From Capsicum annuum (lineage: Eukaryota > Streptophyta > Magnoliopsida > Solanales > Solanaceae), in assembly GCF_002878395.1 (NCBI RefSeq), contig NC_061115.1:91411264-91475263 (forward strand): a DNA stretch of 64,000 nucleotides, written 5' to 3'. This document shows, one piece after another, positions 25,513 to 38,463 of the stretch (the stretch's first letter is position 1; each line of letters starts with the position of its first letter). The notes beneath the pieces are model-generated. The model saw only the letters and a program-made list of their open reading frames with translations, searched no databases and was not told where the DNA came from. A program made the position numbers and the translations under genes.

Positions 25513-28060
25513 TATCATGACCCAAGACTACTCCTAGTCATAACGCGGTACTTTGAACCATAAGTGATCCTAAGCGAACCCATGAATTGTCATATTGTTG
25601 GAGCAACTTGTTTAATTAGTATAAAACTAAATTTACTGGGAAGAAACATGATCTTGAGAAATGCCAAATAAATAAGATACTATAATAGTTTACAACATGA
25701 GAAAATTGAAGAAAAATTAGAAATACATATCATGACTCTGACTGACAGTCAATGAAGTCTCTACAATACTAATAAAATATAGCTGGAACATGCCTTCATT
25801 AACCACAAAGTACACATGAATAATCATAATACAGCGCATGAGCTATAACTGACTGGTGTCCCTGAAATAAGAGAGCTCATCATCTCTTTGCTGGAAGCTG
25901 CGAACTATCCTGATATAATGTGTGGTCTACAAATCGTACCTACATTATAAGATAGTATAGCACATAGACATGTATGTAGATCAGTACATTTGGATTGTAC
26001 TAAGTAAGTGGGGGTGAATGCTAAAAGTAAAACTTATTACTTATATAATCTTAAAACATGCAGGCTAAGTGCAAATAGACTCACAAAGAGAATGAAATAT
26101 GAATTATCTTAATAAATGAGTAACAAAAATAATGTGATAAGACGTCGAAACACTACACTTAGTTATTTAAAATTCTTTACTTTTGTAAAATAAGTAGAAC
26201 TGAAGAAGGGAAGAAGTAAAACATCAATATTGTATATAAATCTAATGTAAAATTTATCATACTATAAAATGTAACTAAGGATCATGTATGGACATTGTTC
26301 ATGAAACCATGAACATATAAAATTGATCATACAAGATGAATCATAAAAATTTACTAATATGACCTGAATTATTGAATAACTGAATAACCGATATTGGTAT
26401 ACATGGTAATGCAAACATGAACTAACATACTCTGAATACTAAACTAGGACTGTAGGAGCTGACTACAACTGACATGCCCTAATCTAAGCTATCGATGTAA
26501 AACTTGTAACCTCAGTTGGAAGGGTGCTGGTACCTTACTAGGGGTACCAACACATAAATGACAATGTGTATCCATAAGGCTAATATCCCAAAAGATGATG
26601 GTGCCATGCCTCTACTTAAGGGGGGCCCTTCAAAATCTATAGTCGTTCCATAGGTACAAAACTTATGAACTTTTACTAATAACTCTTATCTCTATTGACA
26701 TGGGAGTCTTCATTCCTAAGTTCGCTAGGAGCTAAGTATTACTCACAACTCAATCAAACTGGTGTTACTAGTCATCTAACATGACATGGTACTATACTTT
26801 TAAATTCTCACCATGAACATTATGTTCTGAATATCATAATAAAACCATGGTTGGACTGACTTGTTACTTGAAAATGGTAACATGTAAAACACATAGGTAT
26901 CGGGTGTTCATAACCCGCAAGCACTAAAGGATTACAGAATATGATAACAATGCATAACATAGTGATATGGAATCATATTTAAATGAACCATAACAGTAGA
27001 CATTTCAACATATAGGTGAGAAGATGGAATTTGAATATTAGAATATATTAAACATGATAAGACAACATATTTTCATAGTTTAATACATAATTTGATATTG
27101 TAACATGAAATTACTTGAATACGACATAGGAAATTAAAATTTAAAATTTGAAATAACCTAATATTTCATGGGATTATACATGGACATGGATTGAATTCAA
27201 ATTACTAAGGAAAAGTATGAATTAAACTCATCTTGTACATGTGAAATTCCATAATGAAAGAAAAACCTATATTTTAATCAAAGAGAGGGTTTTTAGGCTC
27301 AATAGGTGAAAAAGACCCATTGATGAATACCCCCACATACCTTAATAGGATGATTTTTTTGAAGGAAACTAGAAATGGGAACTTGAATTCTTGAGTTGTT
27401 TGAGAGAAAGATTGAATTTTGTTCTTGGGAATAGGGGATTTTGAACTGTGTACTAAATGTTTAGGGTTAAGTGAGTGGAAATATCATGATTTAAGACCCC
27501 TCAAATTATTTTAAAATGATAAGAAAAGAGTTAGGTTTGTGAAAAGAGCTCAACGTCGTTAAAATAAGTAAAAAAAGAGCAACTTTTGGCATTGTGCTAT
27601 TGTTGGGAGACACACGGCAATCACACACCTGAGGTTGTGTGGCACATGCTAATAGTTGACCTCATCAAGTTGTTATTTTTTATTTCCATGTGACACACGA
27701 CCTTATCGTAATCATAACTTTTTGCTCTGGTATCGGATTAAGGAGAAATTGGTATTGTTGGAAAGGTAATTCAATACTATACAACTTGGTGGGTCTTGAG
27801 ATGCAAAAGTCAACATATGTAAAAAGTTATAAATGTTCAAATATGACACATGTAGAATCAAATACCAAGATTTGTCTTAATCAAAGTCTCTTAGCTCAAC
27901 TTTAATCTAAGTAATTTTTATGAATATTTTTCACCTTTATAGCACTTTACACACTAGGATAATGAAAATGAAATATATATTTAACATAAATAATGTTATT
28001 AGAGTTTGCACACATAGGAATGATGATTTTATTTATAGCTAAAAAATGTAGGGTGTTACA
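25513..28060 (-). repeat. B LTR 3
   Basis: 2548 bases from TATCATGACCC (decayed TGTCA) to GGGTGTTACA. Colinear with LTR 2 with visible divergence throughout. It ends the array. The following GGGCA has no matching duplicate at the left end. Confidence 0.85.
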
Positions 28061-29560
28061 GGGCATGTCCCGACTTAGATTAGTTTCTAATTTTTAGAGG
28101 CCTTATGGATGTTTATGTGGATTGAATATGTAGGTTGACATGGTTGGATGTTTTTAAGTTTTTTAATCTTATTATGGTGGTATATGTTCATATTTCAGCC
28201 GTTGCTAGGACTGTTATATCCTGCATGGCTAGGCAAAAAGGAAGTGGTCTCAGGTTCTCTGTGTACTTGTGATATCCGTCACGGCCAGGACTTGGTTAGG
28301 GTAATGAAAACAACACATTATTCCTTACAACAAAGCATTCTCACTCACTTATATAAAATAATTCATGTCAATATAAGGATGGACAAGAGACACCTACACT
28401 CACCAGAGAAGTTCCACTAATGTACATAAAATATCATAGGCTTGCCCTTATTTTCTTTACCTTAGTTTTCAAAAAATCAAGTTAGGATCACCATAAGACT
28501 TTATTTGGCTTGTAATGTAGGCTTGGGACTCGTATGGTACATATGGATATATTTAGAAACCAAGCCTCCTTGGCATGACACTTCCTTTGGGGTCCACTCT
28601 TCGACCAATTGCATTTTTATTCCACCCTTATTTCTCCACTTTTACTCATTTATTGCACATTCAGGTTGAGTGTTGTTTCATTTATTCATTTGTTTCCTTT
28701 TTATCATTTCTTTTTCTACTAAACCCAACCTTACTATCTTCTCTCTTATTACCTTTCTTCATACCAACATCATAATCAGTATCCTTATAAAGACACCCAC
28801 AACTTAGGTTATTTGCCTGAGTGGAGATGCACAACGTCCAAGGAGGACCAGGGCCAAAAAAGGTTCAATGTAAAATGAATGGTAAGGAGGAAGGTGTAAC
28901 AATAAAAATAGACTACACGGCTTAAAATTTGGGATCATAGGATACTTATTCACACATAAAAGTTCATTTATGTTAAAATGGAGTTTTTTTAAAAATGGCC
29001 TATGATTCTTCTTAACTGACTATCCGACAACATAGGAATGACTAATCGAGGATGTTCCGGATTTAACACATAAAGGAAACTAAGTAGTATCTCATAAACA
29101 TATGGCACAAAGTAACACCACAAGATACTAGCTATTTGGTGCAAGAAATTGTTAGCTACGTTTATCGTGTCCCTAATCCTAAAGCCTTAACATAATCCAC
29201 AGTTGTCACACATATAACCTAGACAGTTCTAAGAGAAATTTTTGGAGGGGTGTTATTTTTATCTAAAATCAATCACAAAAATAGGTTAACTACCCTAGAT
29301 AATGAAAAATCTCCTAATTAAACAAAGACACAATACAATAAAAACAAAAGACAATTTAAAGACATAAAATTAACCTATACATGCTGGTTCTACAACCATA
29401 CCAAGAGAGGTTGGAAAAGAAGCACGATAACAAAAACCCATGATGGCTATGGTTACCCTTTCCCGAACTAAAAGATTGTGTATTGTCCCTAGTAGGTAGA
29501 AATATTTTAAATTAAGGGAATGAGGACATACTTAGGATCTACTAAGCATCTGCATCAGGA
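28061..29560. other. Unclassified repeat-like DNA
   Basis: The first ~400 bases resemble the transcribed part of a plus-strand gypsy LTR (GGGCATGTCCCGACTTAG, then TTAGAGGCC, compare element C near 42250-42310). A C/T-rich stretch at 28570-28760 and a purine-rich block near 28800-28900 (CGTCCAAGGAGGACCAGG) follow. 29000-29560 is AT-rich without coding signal. No gene is supported. Confidence 0.4.
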
Positions 29561-31640
29561 TCATTCCTGTAGGGGGTATTTTGATTGGTGGAGGAGGTTA
29601 TGGTAGTGGTACACTACTAGAGGATGCACGTGTTGCTATCTCGATATGCCTATACATAGTAGCAAAGTCTATCTCACATGAATCATGCGTGGCCTATCTC
29701 AAGGCCTGATCATATGGTATATTGGGATCCTAAGCCTCTATTTCTCTTGGTCCCACTACGGGTATCATCTCCTCATTCTATATGAATAAGTGAAAGAATC
29801 TTGGTCCACGTAGAGGTACCAGCTAAATAAGTAGAGGTATAACTAGAGATATGGGTTTAATATTTCTCTTAGTGAGTGAGTGCATCTCTGCCTATAGTAT
29901 GGCTACCTAATCTCTAATCTCACCCAGATAAGGTGCCTCAATATTATGAAATCGGGCTGAGTCTCAATCCTCTAAAGAATCTATACGGGCATGCACCTCA
30001 GCTCAGAAACTTTACTATCCCAAACCTGTGTATAGCTGATAATCTAGGTTTTTCCACCTCATGTGCCATCCAAACCCAAGGCCAAATCTGGCAATACAAT
30101 AATGACACCTTGGCATCAACGTTTTGTGGTCGGGTGGTAGTAGCACTCTGACTATCAACTAATCTCTAAAAACATCACTTGATACATAAAACCATACTTG
30201 TAGCAGCAGTTATAGTAGCAAGGTCAAAGAGAACTACAGATGTCCCAACTGGCTTTGAAGATGAATCTAGGACTTAAGAAGATGTGGATGGGTCCCCTCA
30301 CCCTTTGTGCTCATCTTAGGGGATTCTCTCTGCTCCCCATCTTAAATTCCATGCTAACAGCAACATCTAATCCCTCTCTAAAAGTAGTCTCTAAAGGAAT
30401 TGATAGGCCCTCAAAGTAGGCAAAAATCACTATCGCAGGTATACGGGACCTCTGTGTAAGAACTGAGCTTGTTAGATACTTGATCATACAAGTTTGGTCC
30501 ATGACCATAGCCTCTAATCTTGCATCAACACAAGGAATATTTGGGACCCTGGCCTCATCATATAGAAATTTGAACCAGTTAAGAAAAGGATAGTGTGGTT
30601 GTCTCCCCAAATATCTGCTTATGAATCATATATCAAATGTGGATGCAAAGTCAATATCATAACTAGCCACCATGATCACAATCAGTGTTGCAGCATTCTA
30701 TTCAAGTAAGTTATCCTCTGCAGCCGGACATGAAAGATAATGAACTAACATCCCAAAAACACTGCAGCAAAATTCAATTTTCTTAATCACAGCTTGCCCC
30801 TCAACCCAAAGGGGCATCCAAACCAAGAGGTGAAATATAACTGGTGATCAATCTTGGAAACTTATCCTCTCAATCCTTTGCTCGGCCTCTTGCAATGTGC
30901 ATCTATCATGCGTCAATCTCAATTGGTGATCACTCTCTATTTATGATATAGGAGAATCATAATCTCACCCAAAAAAAACTCAATTCATGTCCACCAATAA
31001 AATATCAACCATGACCTCTCTCATAAGCACCTACTCTAATTAGGGCTGCTCATATGCCTACCACTGTTAGTCATAATAAAATATATAGTGGCATGGTAGG
31101 AGCCATAGAACTTCAACACCAATGCCTGGCTGTATGAACCTAGGGGTATGGTCATCTACCCTAGCTAGTATCTATCAAAGGCACCCCGCAACAATGGGGC
31201 TCCAGCCAACCTAGAAAACTTGATTTGTCTCTACTCTTAAATAGACCTTTTTGTATGGGTCATCTCGGTCATAATTTGTCTCTATCATAAAGTAATTGTA
31301 ACTTCTCTACACAACTTATCGGGTTAACCTCATCAATAGGCTCTACCAATATGTGAGTAAGATTATAAGTCTAGGTTGTTTGGGATAGAGGCTCTTTGTA
31401 AGATATTTATGTTGTACCCTCCTTATACTGGTATACTATAGAAGATAGCTCAGGAACTTGTGCTATGGACTCATCCTGAGAACCCTCCTCATACTAGGGG
31501 TCTTTTGAAGTTGCTACTAGAAGAGACTTAGACTGCACCTATTCCTCCTCCTAATTCTCTCTCTCATTATACTAGGAAGAGTATGGATATGACACCCTAG
31601 ACCTCTTCATCATTAGCCTAGGTACTGGCATACTGATCGG
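29561..31640 (-). pseudogene. Decayed ORF resembling putative plant transposon protein
   Basis: On the minus strand a single protein-like track with many stops can be followed from about 31610 (MMKRSRVSYPYSS) to 29570. The best open part (30311-30610, 99 residues) has GRQPHYPFLNWFKFLYDEARVPNIPCVDARLEAM, preceded by AATLIVIMVASYDIDFASTFDI. This matches my memory of the putative plant transposon protein family found in Solanaceae repeats (a hydrophobic block, PFP-LI--LC--A-V, then an acidic tail). Its function is unknown. It lies downstream of E2 gag-protease on the same strand. The family call is tentative. Confidence 0.42.
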
Positions 31641-33100
31641 TTACTAAGCTCCAGGCTAAGTAGAAGTACAAAATCCACCCCACTTTGAACGACTACAAGT
31701 GGTACCCCCAAGGTAGCATTAATAATAGGCTCAGTTACAATATCTTTCTAGGCTCTAGTTTGTGGTTTCATCGCTCCTATTGCGGAGGCTCTAGTCGTGT
31801 CAACTAGGTACTTTTCCATCGAGCCACTTCTCTCGGAAGAGTTGTACCTACACCTCAAATATGCAACCTTCTACTTTGAATCGTTTGGTACTTTTAGAGG
31901 AGTTGTTTGAAAGATAGTGGGGGACTACAATTATGAAGAAAAACTTAGGAACTTTCAATTTTTCCTTATTACATCCCTACGATATATACTCAGTCCTAAA
32001 AGGCCCAATATTAGCAGGTAAATCTTGAACAAACTTTTGAATACAAATGTGACATACAAGACTCTTGGGATTCTCGACCAATTCAACTTCAACTACTAGT
32101 TAGGGAATGATCATCAAGTTATAATTCAACGAAAATGCTTTTATTTAGGGCTTTTGGTTAATTCTAGGCTCCAATACATAAGTTTGTTGATTTCCATATA
32201 TTTTACAAACACTTAACCATACCAACTTACTTATTTTAAATTTAGCAAAATATACTATTATTAGGAGCCAAGAAGTTTAACTTTTGTTTCTAGAATAGGA
32301 ATTGAAGATTAAAAAAAAAAAAGAACCCTAGACTTGATGCATAATACACGTAATTTAGACAAGTTGGTGTTGAGAAAAATTATTGAATGTTAAATTGGTA
32401 AATTACCCTAGGCTAGGTAAGTTGTTCTTTGAAAAACTATTGAATGTTAAATGGTTTCAAGAATAGGTAATTTGGTAGGTTTAAATTTTAGAGGGAAATT
32501 TTTTGTTGAAATTAAATGGGGTTAAAGGGGCAGTTTAGGAACCTAAAAATCCTAAGCGGTTTTTTAGGGTAGGGGTAGGGTTGGTGTGGGCCTAGATTAT
32601 TAAAAAAAATTGGTCCCAAAAATTGGCCACTTATGACACCACCTATGAATTTTAGGTGGCACCTACGGGCTGTAGATGGTACATACGGGCCATAGGTGGG
32701 CAGAATTCTTTTTTCTTTTTCCCTACTCTCTGGACTTTGTGTTATAACATATATTCAACTTCTTATGAAGTCATAAGTGCTATTTGAAACATCATAAGTA
32801 AATTTTGTTAGTTCAAGTCTAGAAAATCCTAAAAAGTCTTTAAAATTTCCATTTAACATTCAAAGCACAAGTTACCTGGCCTGATGGGACTTATGACCTT
32901 TATGAGTTGTTCATAAATTCCACTTACCTGGAATATTCTGATTGAAGAATTCAATTACCATGTTCTAGGCCGTTCCTCATGCTACTATATCTACAAAAAA
33001 GAAAAAAAATTATGAACACTAAAATAATTGGTTGCCACCTACCCAACGCTTAGTCTAATATCATGGCACAATATAGCTAAGATGGTATCTAATACTTCAC
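31641..33100. other. Non-coding spacer or LTR-like sequence downstream of E2
   Basis: Contains a poly-A run at about 32310-32322. Near 32630-32700 there are GC-richer near-palindromes (GGTGGCACCTACGGGC, TACGGGCCATAGGTGG) of the sort common in Solanaceae LTRs. No gene seen. An LTR boundary is likely but could not be placed. Confidence 0.4.
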
Positions 33101-33169
33101 ATTTAAGCCCATGGGTTGCCTCCCATACAATGCTTGATTAAACACTGGAAAACAACATAGGTAACTTTA

Positions 33170-33640
33170 TTACTCAGAACTCATCAAGGTACCCAAAGGA
33201 GTGACCTTCAAGACCATCAAAACAATGAATAACTGACACAACCCTAATATCGTTGGCTGCTTAATATTTATTCGGACATTGGATGTGACTACATCATTAT
33301 TAACTCTAAACTTGAGCTCCCCATTTTCTATATCAACCATTGCTCTACCAGTTTCCATGAATGATGTTCTGAATATGATATACATCTCGAATTAAAACTC
33401 ATAATATAAAATGACAAATTCAACTAGAAAAATAAATTTATAAACTTTTACCAACTTATCAAATGATATGCCCTCGTATTTTGTTTGTGTGGTCTACCAT
33501 TAATAATGACATAGTAGTCAGTTCAGGAGGGATCAAGCCTAATTTCTTGAATATAGCGAGTGACATCAAATTATTATTGCTTCTCAAGTCACCAAATTCT
33601 CTAGCAAATTAGGATATTCCTATGGTACATGGGTCATGAA
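33170..33640 (-). pseudogene. Protease of gag-protease element E2
   Basis: Minus-strand retropepsin remnant. The C-terminal half is open (33170-33385: METGRAMVDIENGELKFRVNNDVV, the psi-loop region and following strand). The N-terminal half has lost the active site: the expected DLGAS motif reads DLRSNNN near 33570-33600. It is the same family as the proteases at 1-404 and 59103-59560. The protein cannot be active. Confidence 0.72.
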
Positions 33641-34572
33641 CACTCCAGGATCCCCCTTTTTAGGGCCAAAGACTTAGAAGTGACTGCACTGTAATGGTGC
33701 AATCCACCAACATCATCAAAAATAGTTTCTCTCTTATTCATCACCAATTCTTTTATAAACGTAGCATACCAAGGCATCTACTCCAAAGACTCAAGAAAAG
33801 GGATGTTCAAGGTCAACTAATTCACCATCTCAATGAATTTCTTGAACATTTCTTCCTATTCTTCTATTTCTTGAACATGTCTTTAAAGAAATGTACTGGC
33901 TCATGAACATTTCCCTTACCCTTATCCTTACCGACACTAACTTCAACATATGCCAACTTCTCTGACTTCACAACAGATGTCTCATCAAACACAATACTAT
34001 CATTCCTTGGCACATCCATAGTAGAAAATAGGGATCAATGATAGACTTACCACTTAATGTCTTATTGTTGGGAAGGGTACCCGACTGTATCTCATTCAAA
34101 GTAGCAGGCATCTACCAAAATTATTTTCGAAATGCTTGATCATAGTCACACGAAACTAAACTTTCTATTTAAAACATAAAACATAATTCTTAATCACCAT
34201 AAGGATTTTTCCTGATTTTCTTGTCCCTTGAAAATTTTGGACAACAATGCCTCCATTCTTTATTTAGTAGCACAGCTACCCGGTGGAATATACTTGTTTC
34301 ATTCTCCTTGTAGTCATCCCTTCTTTTCCAGTCACCATTATGCTCTCTATTGTGATATCTATATCTATCTCCATAATGGTTTCGACCTTGGTTTCATTCC
34401 GACTTAGATTTGAAACCCATTAAATTACGATCAAGATACTTAGCCTCCTCTAACAAGTCAGACTCATATGCTCTAGAGGTTGTGACCTATTAACCTACCA
34501 TATTTACCTTTTAAGAATTCACTATTTCAAACTGCTTCATGAGTAACCTAATATCAGTTCTAAGCTGAACTA
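33641..34572 (-). pseudogene. E2 gag, C-terminal part
   Basis: Reads with stops as Athila/Tat-like gag: QLRTDIRLLMKQFE, then YESDLLEEAKYLDRNLMGF, a basic YGDRYRYHNREHNGDWKRRDDY segment, and YATFIKELVMNKRETI before the protease. The CACTA transposon at 34573-38593 separates it from its N-terminal half. Confidence 0.7.
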
Positions 34573-34608
34573 TACTACTAAAAAAGTTGTAAAAGTGACT
34601 TAAAAAAG
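34573..34608 (+). repeat. CACTA left terminal inverted repeat
   Basis: 36 bases starting TACTACTAAAAAAGTTGTAA. It pairs with 38557-38593 with a few mismatches. The first base is T instead of C. Confidence 0.82.
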
Positions 34609-35070
34609 ATACCTCATGAGATCTTTTTCCCTCAAAAAGAGACTTGAAAAGTGACCTCAATTGACGGTCTCTAAAACATAGGTCGCTTTTTGTAAGAGAC
34701 CTCATGAGGTCGCTTAAAAGCAACCTCACGAGGTCACTAGGTTATTTCTTGAATTTTACAGAACAGAGACCTCGTGAGGTTTCTAAATTATTTTATATAA
34801 TTATTATTATTTTATTAAAAAGAGACCTCATATGGTCTTTATTTGATTTTTTTATTTTTATTTTTTTAATTAAAAGACACCTCATGGGGTGACTATTATT
34901 TCTTAATTTTTTATTATAAACAATTTATTTAAAACATAAGCGACCTCTTGCAGTATCTTATTTGAGCATGTAGAAAATAAATTTGTGAAAAAGAGAACTC
35001 ATTAGGTCGCTTTTGTTCATTTGCAAAAAAATGAAAATGCAAAATAGCAACCTCATAAGGCCTCTTTTTT
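34609..35070. repeat. CACTA left subterminal palindromic repeats (about 10 copies)
   Basis: About ten copies of a motif centred on ACCTCATGAGGT begin near 34611, 34652, 34696, 34721, 34766, 34822, 34876, 34940, 34993 and 35047, mostly 41-64 bases apart. Most are flanked by GAG or GCG on the left and CGCTT or CTCTT on the right. The copy at 34696 is a perfect palindrome. Subterminal arrays are the known transposase binding region in CACTA elements. That these particular copies bind transposase is inference. Confidence 0.82.
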
Positions 35071-35399
35071 CCCAAAAAAATAGCTTTTACAAATACCTAC
35101 CATTTTAATTCAATTCAATAATATATATAGTATTATAAATTAAATCATGCTCCAAGAACTCCAACCAATCAATCAAACTACAACAAACACAAATAAATAT
35201 AATCCAATAACCATAAAATGAAAATAAAATTTAAATACCTTGAAATTGAACGAACAAAACATAAAAGTCACAAGTTATTTAACAATACTATTGTTCATAC
35301 TACTTTACATTTTTAATGCACTCAAAAACACTTAAGAATTCAAATAAATAACCATAAAGTATATAATTTTGATTATCTAGACAACATTCAACTTTAACA
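35071..35399. other. CACTA non-coding spacer
   Basis: AT-rich (about three-quarters A+T), no coding signal. Confidence 0.6.
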
Positions 35400-35760
35400 A
35401 CGTGGCGGTGTATTGTCCACATAGTAATCCTCATCATCTTCATCACTTCTGGGCTCCTCAGTCATATCTCTGTAATGACTATATACTCTATCTTAAATAG
35501 GTAGAGACTGTGGAGATCGAGGAGGGCATACTACATCACCGGGACAAGGAGGAATCCCCCCCCAAAGAAAGTAATTCATCGAATTGGGCCTACATTCATG
35601 CATACTGTATATCTCTTTGAGTTTCACTAGCCTGCGAGGCCTTAGATTCCCTAGATAGCTCAGCTATTTGTTGCTTCAAAGCCAAAATTATCTCCCTTGA
35701 CTCATCATCCTAGAAACTACCGAGGCCTACTAGTTCCGACTAAAACTCATGAAAGGTTTG
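35400..35760 (-). pseudogene. CACTA transposase-related C-terminal fragment
   Basis: The minus strand reads DDESREIILALKQQIAELSRESKASQASETQRDIQYA followed by a stop-broken acidic tail. It is a heptad-like coiled-coil segment typical of the end of plant En/Spm proteins. It lies only ~80 bases beyond the N-terminal fragment, so the catalytic middle has been deleted. Confidence 0.6.
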
Positions 35761-35839
35761 TTGGTGCAAGTAATAAGAATATACATACCTACTCGGACCA
35801 CTAACCATATCGAAAGGTTCGTTGGGGTAGCCCTAACTT

Positions 35840-36476
35840 TTACACCAACCTCTTTTTCTTGTAGAAATAATCAGGTATCTCTAGATTTGGGTCAACTAAT
35901 TCATGCATAAGGTCAATCACAACGTCTATTGCCCCTTGAGGAACATTATAATCTTCTTTGATATTTAATAACCTAACAGTAATAGACAACTGAGAGTGTG
36001 GACTCCCCTCATATAGAGGCCAATCAGAAGCTTCCAACTATTTAAAGAAAGGTTTAGATTCATCATTAGGAGCTTCTTCAACATGATCACCAGATTCAAA
36101 ATCAGAATGCATCATATATGCATCTCAAATCATGTCATGCATTCTATAATTTTGGACATCAGGTTCCACTTCTCCACAACTTTCACTACCAACATAGTGT
36201 TGAAATCTTTCAAAACTATTATCAACTTGTCCAAAACTAGTCAACACCATATAATCTTCTTTAACCTGATTTTGATAGAGATAAAACTTAATAATAACAG
36301 GTTTTTCATAATTCCTACATTTAAATTTACTACAATGACACTTAACCATGCCTTTAAGTTGAAAAGGTTCTAGTGTCATTGCATAGTCCACAAAACCATC
36401 GACACCGAATATAAATTTAGGGCCTCAACCCCACTTGACCAACATTAGTCATATTATACATCCCATTACGATCCAT
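35840..36476 (-). pseudogene. CACTA TNP2 transposase N-terminus (transposase-associated domain)
   Basis: It starts at 36476-36474 with MDRNGMYNMTN, then after a small frameshift and stop continues as FVDYAMTLEPFQLKGMVKCHCSKFKCRNY, the Cys/His-bearing transposase-associated domain of TNP2-type proteins. The track goes on through EEAPNDESKPFFK and LLNIKEDYNVPQGAIDVVIDLMHELVDPN to 35840. The region upstream of the catalytic domain is thus present, but the catalytic RNase H-like core is absent. Full TNP2 proteins are several times longer. Non-functional. Confidence 0.82.
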
Positions 36477-38463
36477 CTATACAAAAACACATAATTATAA
36501 TTGTTAAACTCTAAATTAAGAAAGAAAACTTTACAATAAATCAAGGATTTGCAGAAGTAAATGTAACGAGCTAATGAGAAGCAAAGAAAAAGCCATGTAT
36601 GATACAAACTTTGGTTAAAAATCTACTATAATTTGCTTATAGTGATGCTCATTAAAGAATAACTTCTGTGGTTTGATGGAAGAACTTTATATTCTCCCAA
36701 AAACTGAAGATATAGATCAAAAAGTAGAATAGAATTGAAGAATGCCAATAAAATAATAGAACACTGAACTCTCTAGTGATGACACCTTAACTGACTGCAC
36801 CTCACCTGATAGAATACTCAAGGTATATGTAAGCTAACCCAAGTGTAATTGTTATCAAAAGAATTCAACCAACTACAACAAAAATACCCACACCCAAAGA
36901 AAAACTGAAAAGATAGAAGGAAGAAGAACAATCCTAGTGGTTGGCACCACGCGTGCAACTAATATTCTGAAAACTTTCAAGTTGTTAAAATACAGCTTTC
37001 TTCAGAAAACCTTATCATTTTAGTTATAAAAAGAAAATCTTTTTTTCTCATATATAGACCAGTTAAAGTCTCACGCGATAGATAAACAAACAAGTCCATA
37101 ATCGGAGATCCATTCTTCTATTAATATGTGATAGAAAAGTTTTAGCTAGCAATTTTATTGATCCACTCCTCTCTAGATAAACATAGTAAGACATTCAATA
37201 GACTGATGCATAAAAATGGGAAATGGTAAAGCATCACACCAATAATTCTAGACTTCTACTCATTACACAACAACTCAAAAAATATATTTACTTACAAGAT
37301 ACATAAGTAGTAGCTATAGTTCACATAAGTCAATGCCTCATATACGTATGGCTAGATAAATATTTGAACATAAAGAAAGTGTATTTTGATAAAAAAATAT
37401 AAGAGATGTTTGAAGCCCTAAAAATTTTTCTCAAGAAATGTTCTAAGAGAAGTTCTTTGTAATTTTTTTTCAACCAAAAAATCTCCTTCATCTAACAAAA
37501 CGTGAAACTCAAAGCTGAGCTATGCAGGTTCTTTTGATTAAAAAAGGATTTTAAAGGCTTTTCCAGAATGGTCCCAAATAGAAAATAAATTACTCAGATC
37601 TTCAAAATTTCTTATAATCTGAGCAAGGTAAAACCAATAGACTAAATTCAAAATGGACGCTAATTTTTAAAACACTTTCTTTCAAATAGAAAGAGGGAAT
37701 GGAACACTTAAAAAACAATTTGTGATTAACAAAATTTACAAATAAGGTTTAAGTTAAAAGGACGTGATTTGTTTGCTAACTACTTATACTCTTGGGAAAG
37801 AAAAGAAACATCTTTAGATGGAATGACGCATAAACACCATGAAGAAAACATCTACATATTTATTTGTTAACGACATATACTTTTGGGAAAGCAAAAACCA
37901 TCGAACACATAAAGATACAAGACGAAAGTTGTAATTTAAATGAATATGGAAAAAATCAACGAGAAAGTCCGAAAGCATATAGAACATAAAACCAACTTTG
38001 AAACAAGGCAACAAAATATCTAAGTATTAATTCACATTTTGGGAAAAAACAAATAAGACCCAAGATATGCATAGATCAAATACAATTCTATACATAAATA
38101 AGTAAAAAATTGAAATAGCAATTTTACTTGGAATCAAAAGGCTAGGTGAGATAGTTTGGGCGAGAGAGTTTGGGGGAGGCGTGAGTTCTAAAAGAATGAT
38201 TTTGAGAGGCGAATATGTGAGAAAAGAGACATAAATAAGAGAGTTTCCCTCTATGGGTTTTGTATTCTTTATATTAAAATAATAAATATTAAATGAAATA
38301 AATAAATGTTTATTTTGACTGTATACTTAATAAAGTAGTGACATATAATTACTATTATAATAGATATTAATTTATTAAAATTATAGCAAATATTTATTTT
38401 GGCATAATCTTTTCCAGCATTTTTTACCTAAATATTGTTTTGTTGAATTTTTTTATCATTTAC
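36477..38463. other. CACTA right non-coding part
   Basis: Nearly 2 kb of AT-rich sequence with no convincing ORF. It probably corresponds to promoter, leader or intron sequence of the transposase gene. Confidence 0.5.

Larger units (their letters stand above)
9213..28060 (-). mobile_element. Family B tandem array: LTR-internal-LTR-internal-LTR with nested A2
   Basis: Three LTRs of about 2.53-2.55 kb (9213-9590 plus 14518-16673; 19804-22349; 25513-28060) alternate with two internal regions of 3130 and 3163 bases. Both internal regions start with the complement of a purine tract and end with the complement of the initiator-Met primer site, so two units in the same orientation share the middle LTR. 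No gag or pol homology is visible, which classes B as a large non-autonomous LTR element. The first LTR is interrupted by A2. The array probably arose by unequal recombination between LTRs (inference). Confidence 0.83.

Noticed and set aside
9213..28065. Target duplication for the whole B array
   Set aside because: GGGCA follows the right end but no matching 5-mer is found at the disturbed left end.
28148..28420. 90-residue plus-strand ORF with a hydrophobic start
   Set aside because: No recognisable domain, unclassified repeat context and no supporting codon pattern; chance ORF.
34609..35070. Regularly spaced repeats that could suggest a CRISPR-like array
   Set aside because: Repeats are short, imperfect and palindromic, lie next to a CACTA terminal repeat, and the DNA is plant nuclear.
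36083..36373. 96-residue plus-strand ORF inside the CACTA element
   Set aside because: It is the antisense shadow of the TNP2 N-terminal region, which has clear family motifs.
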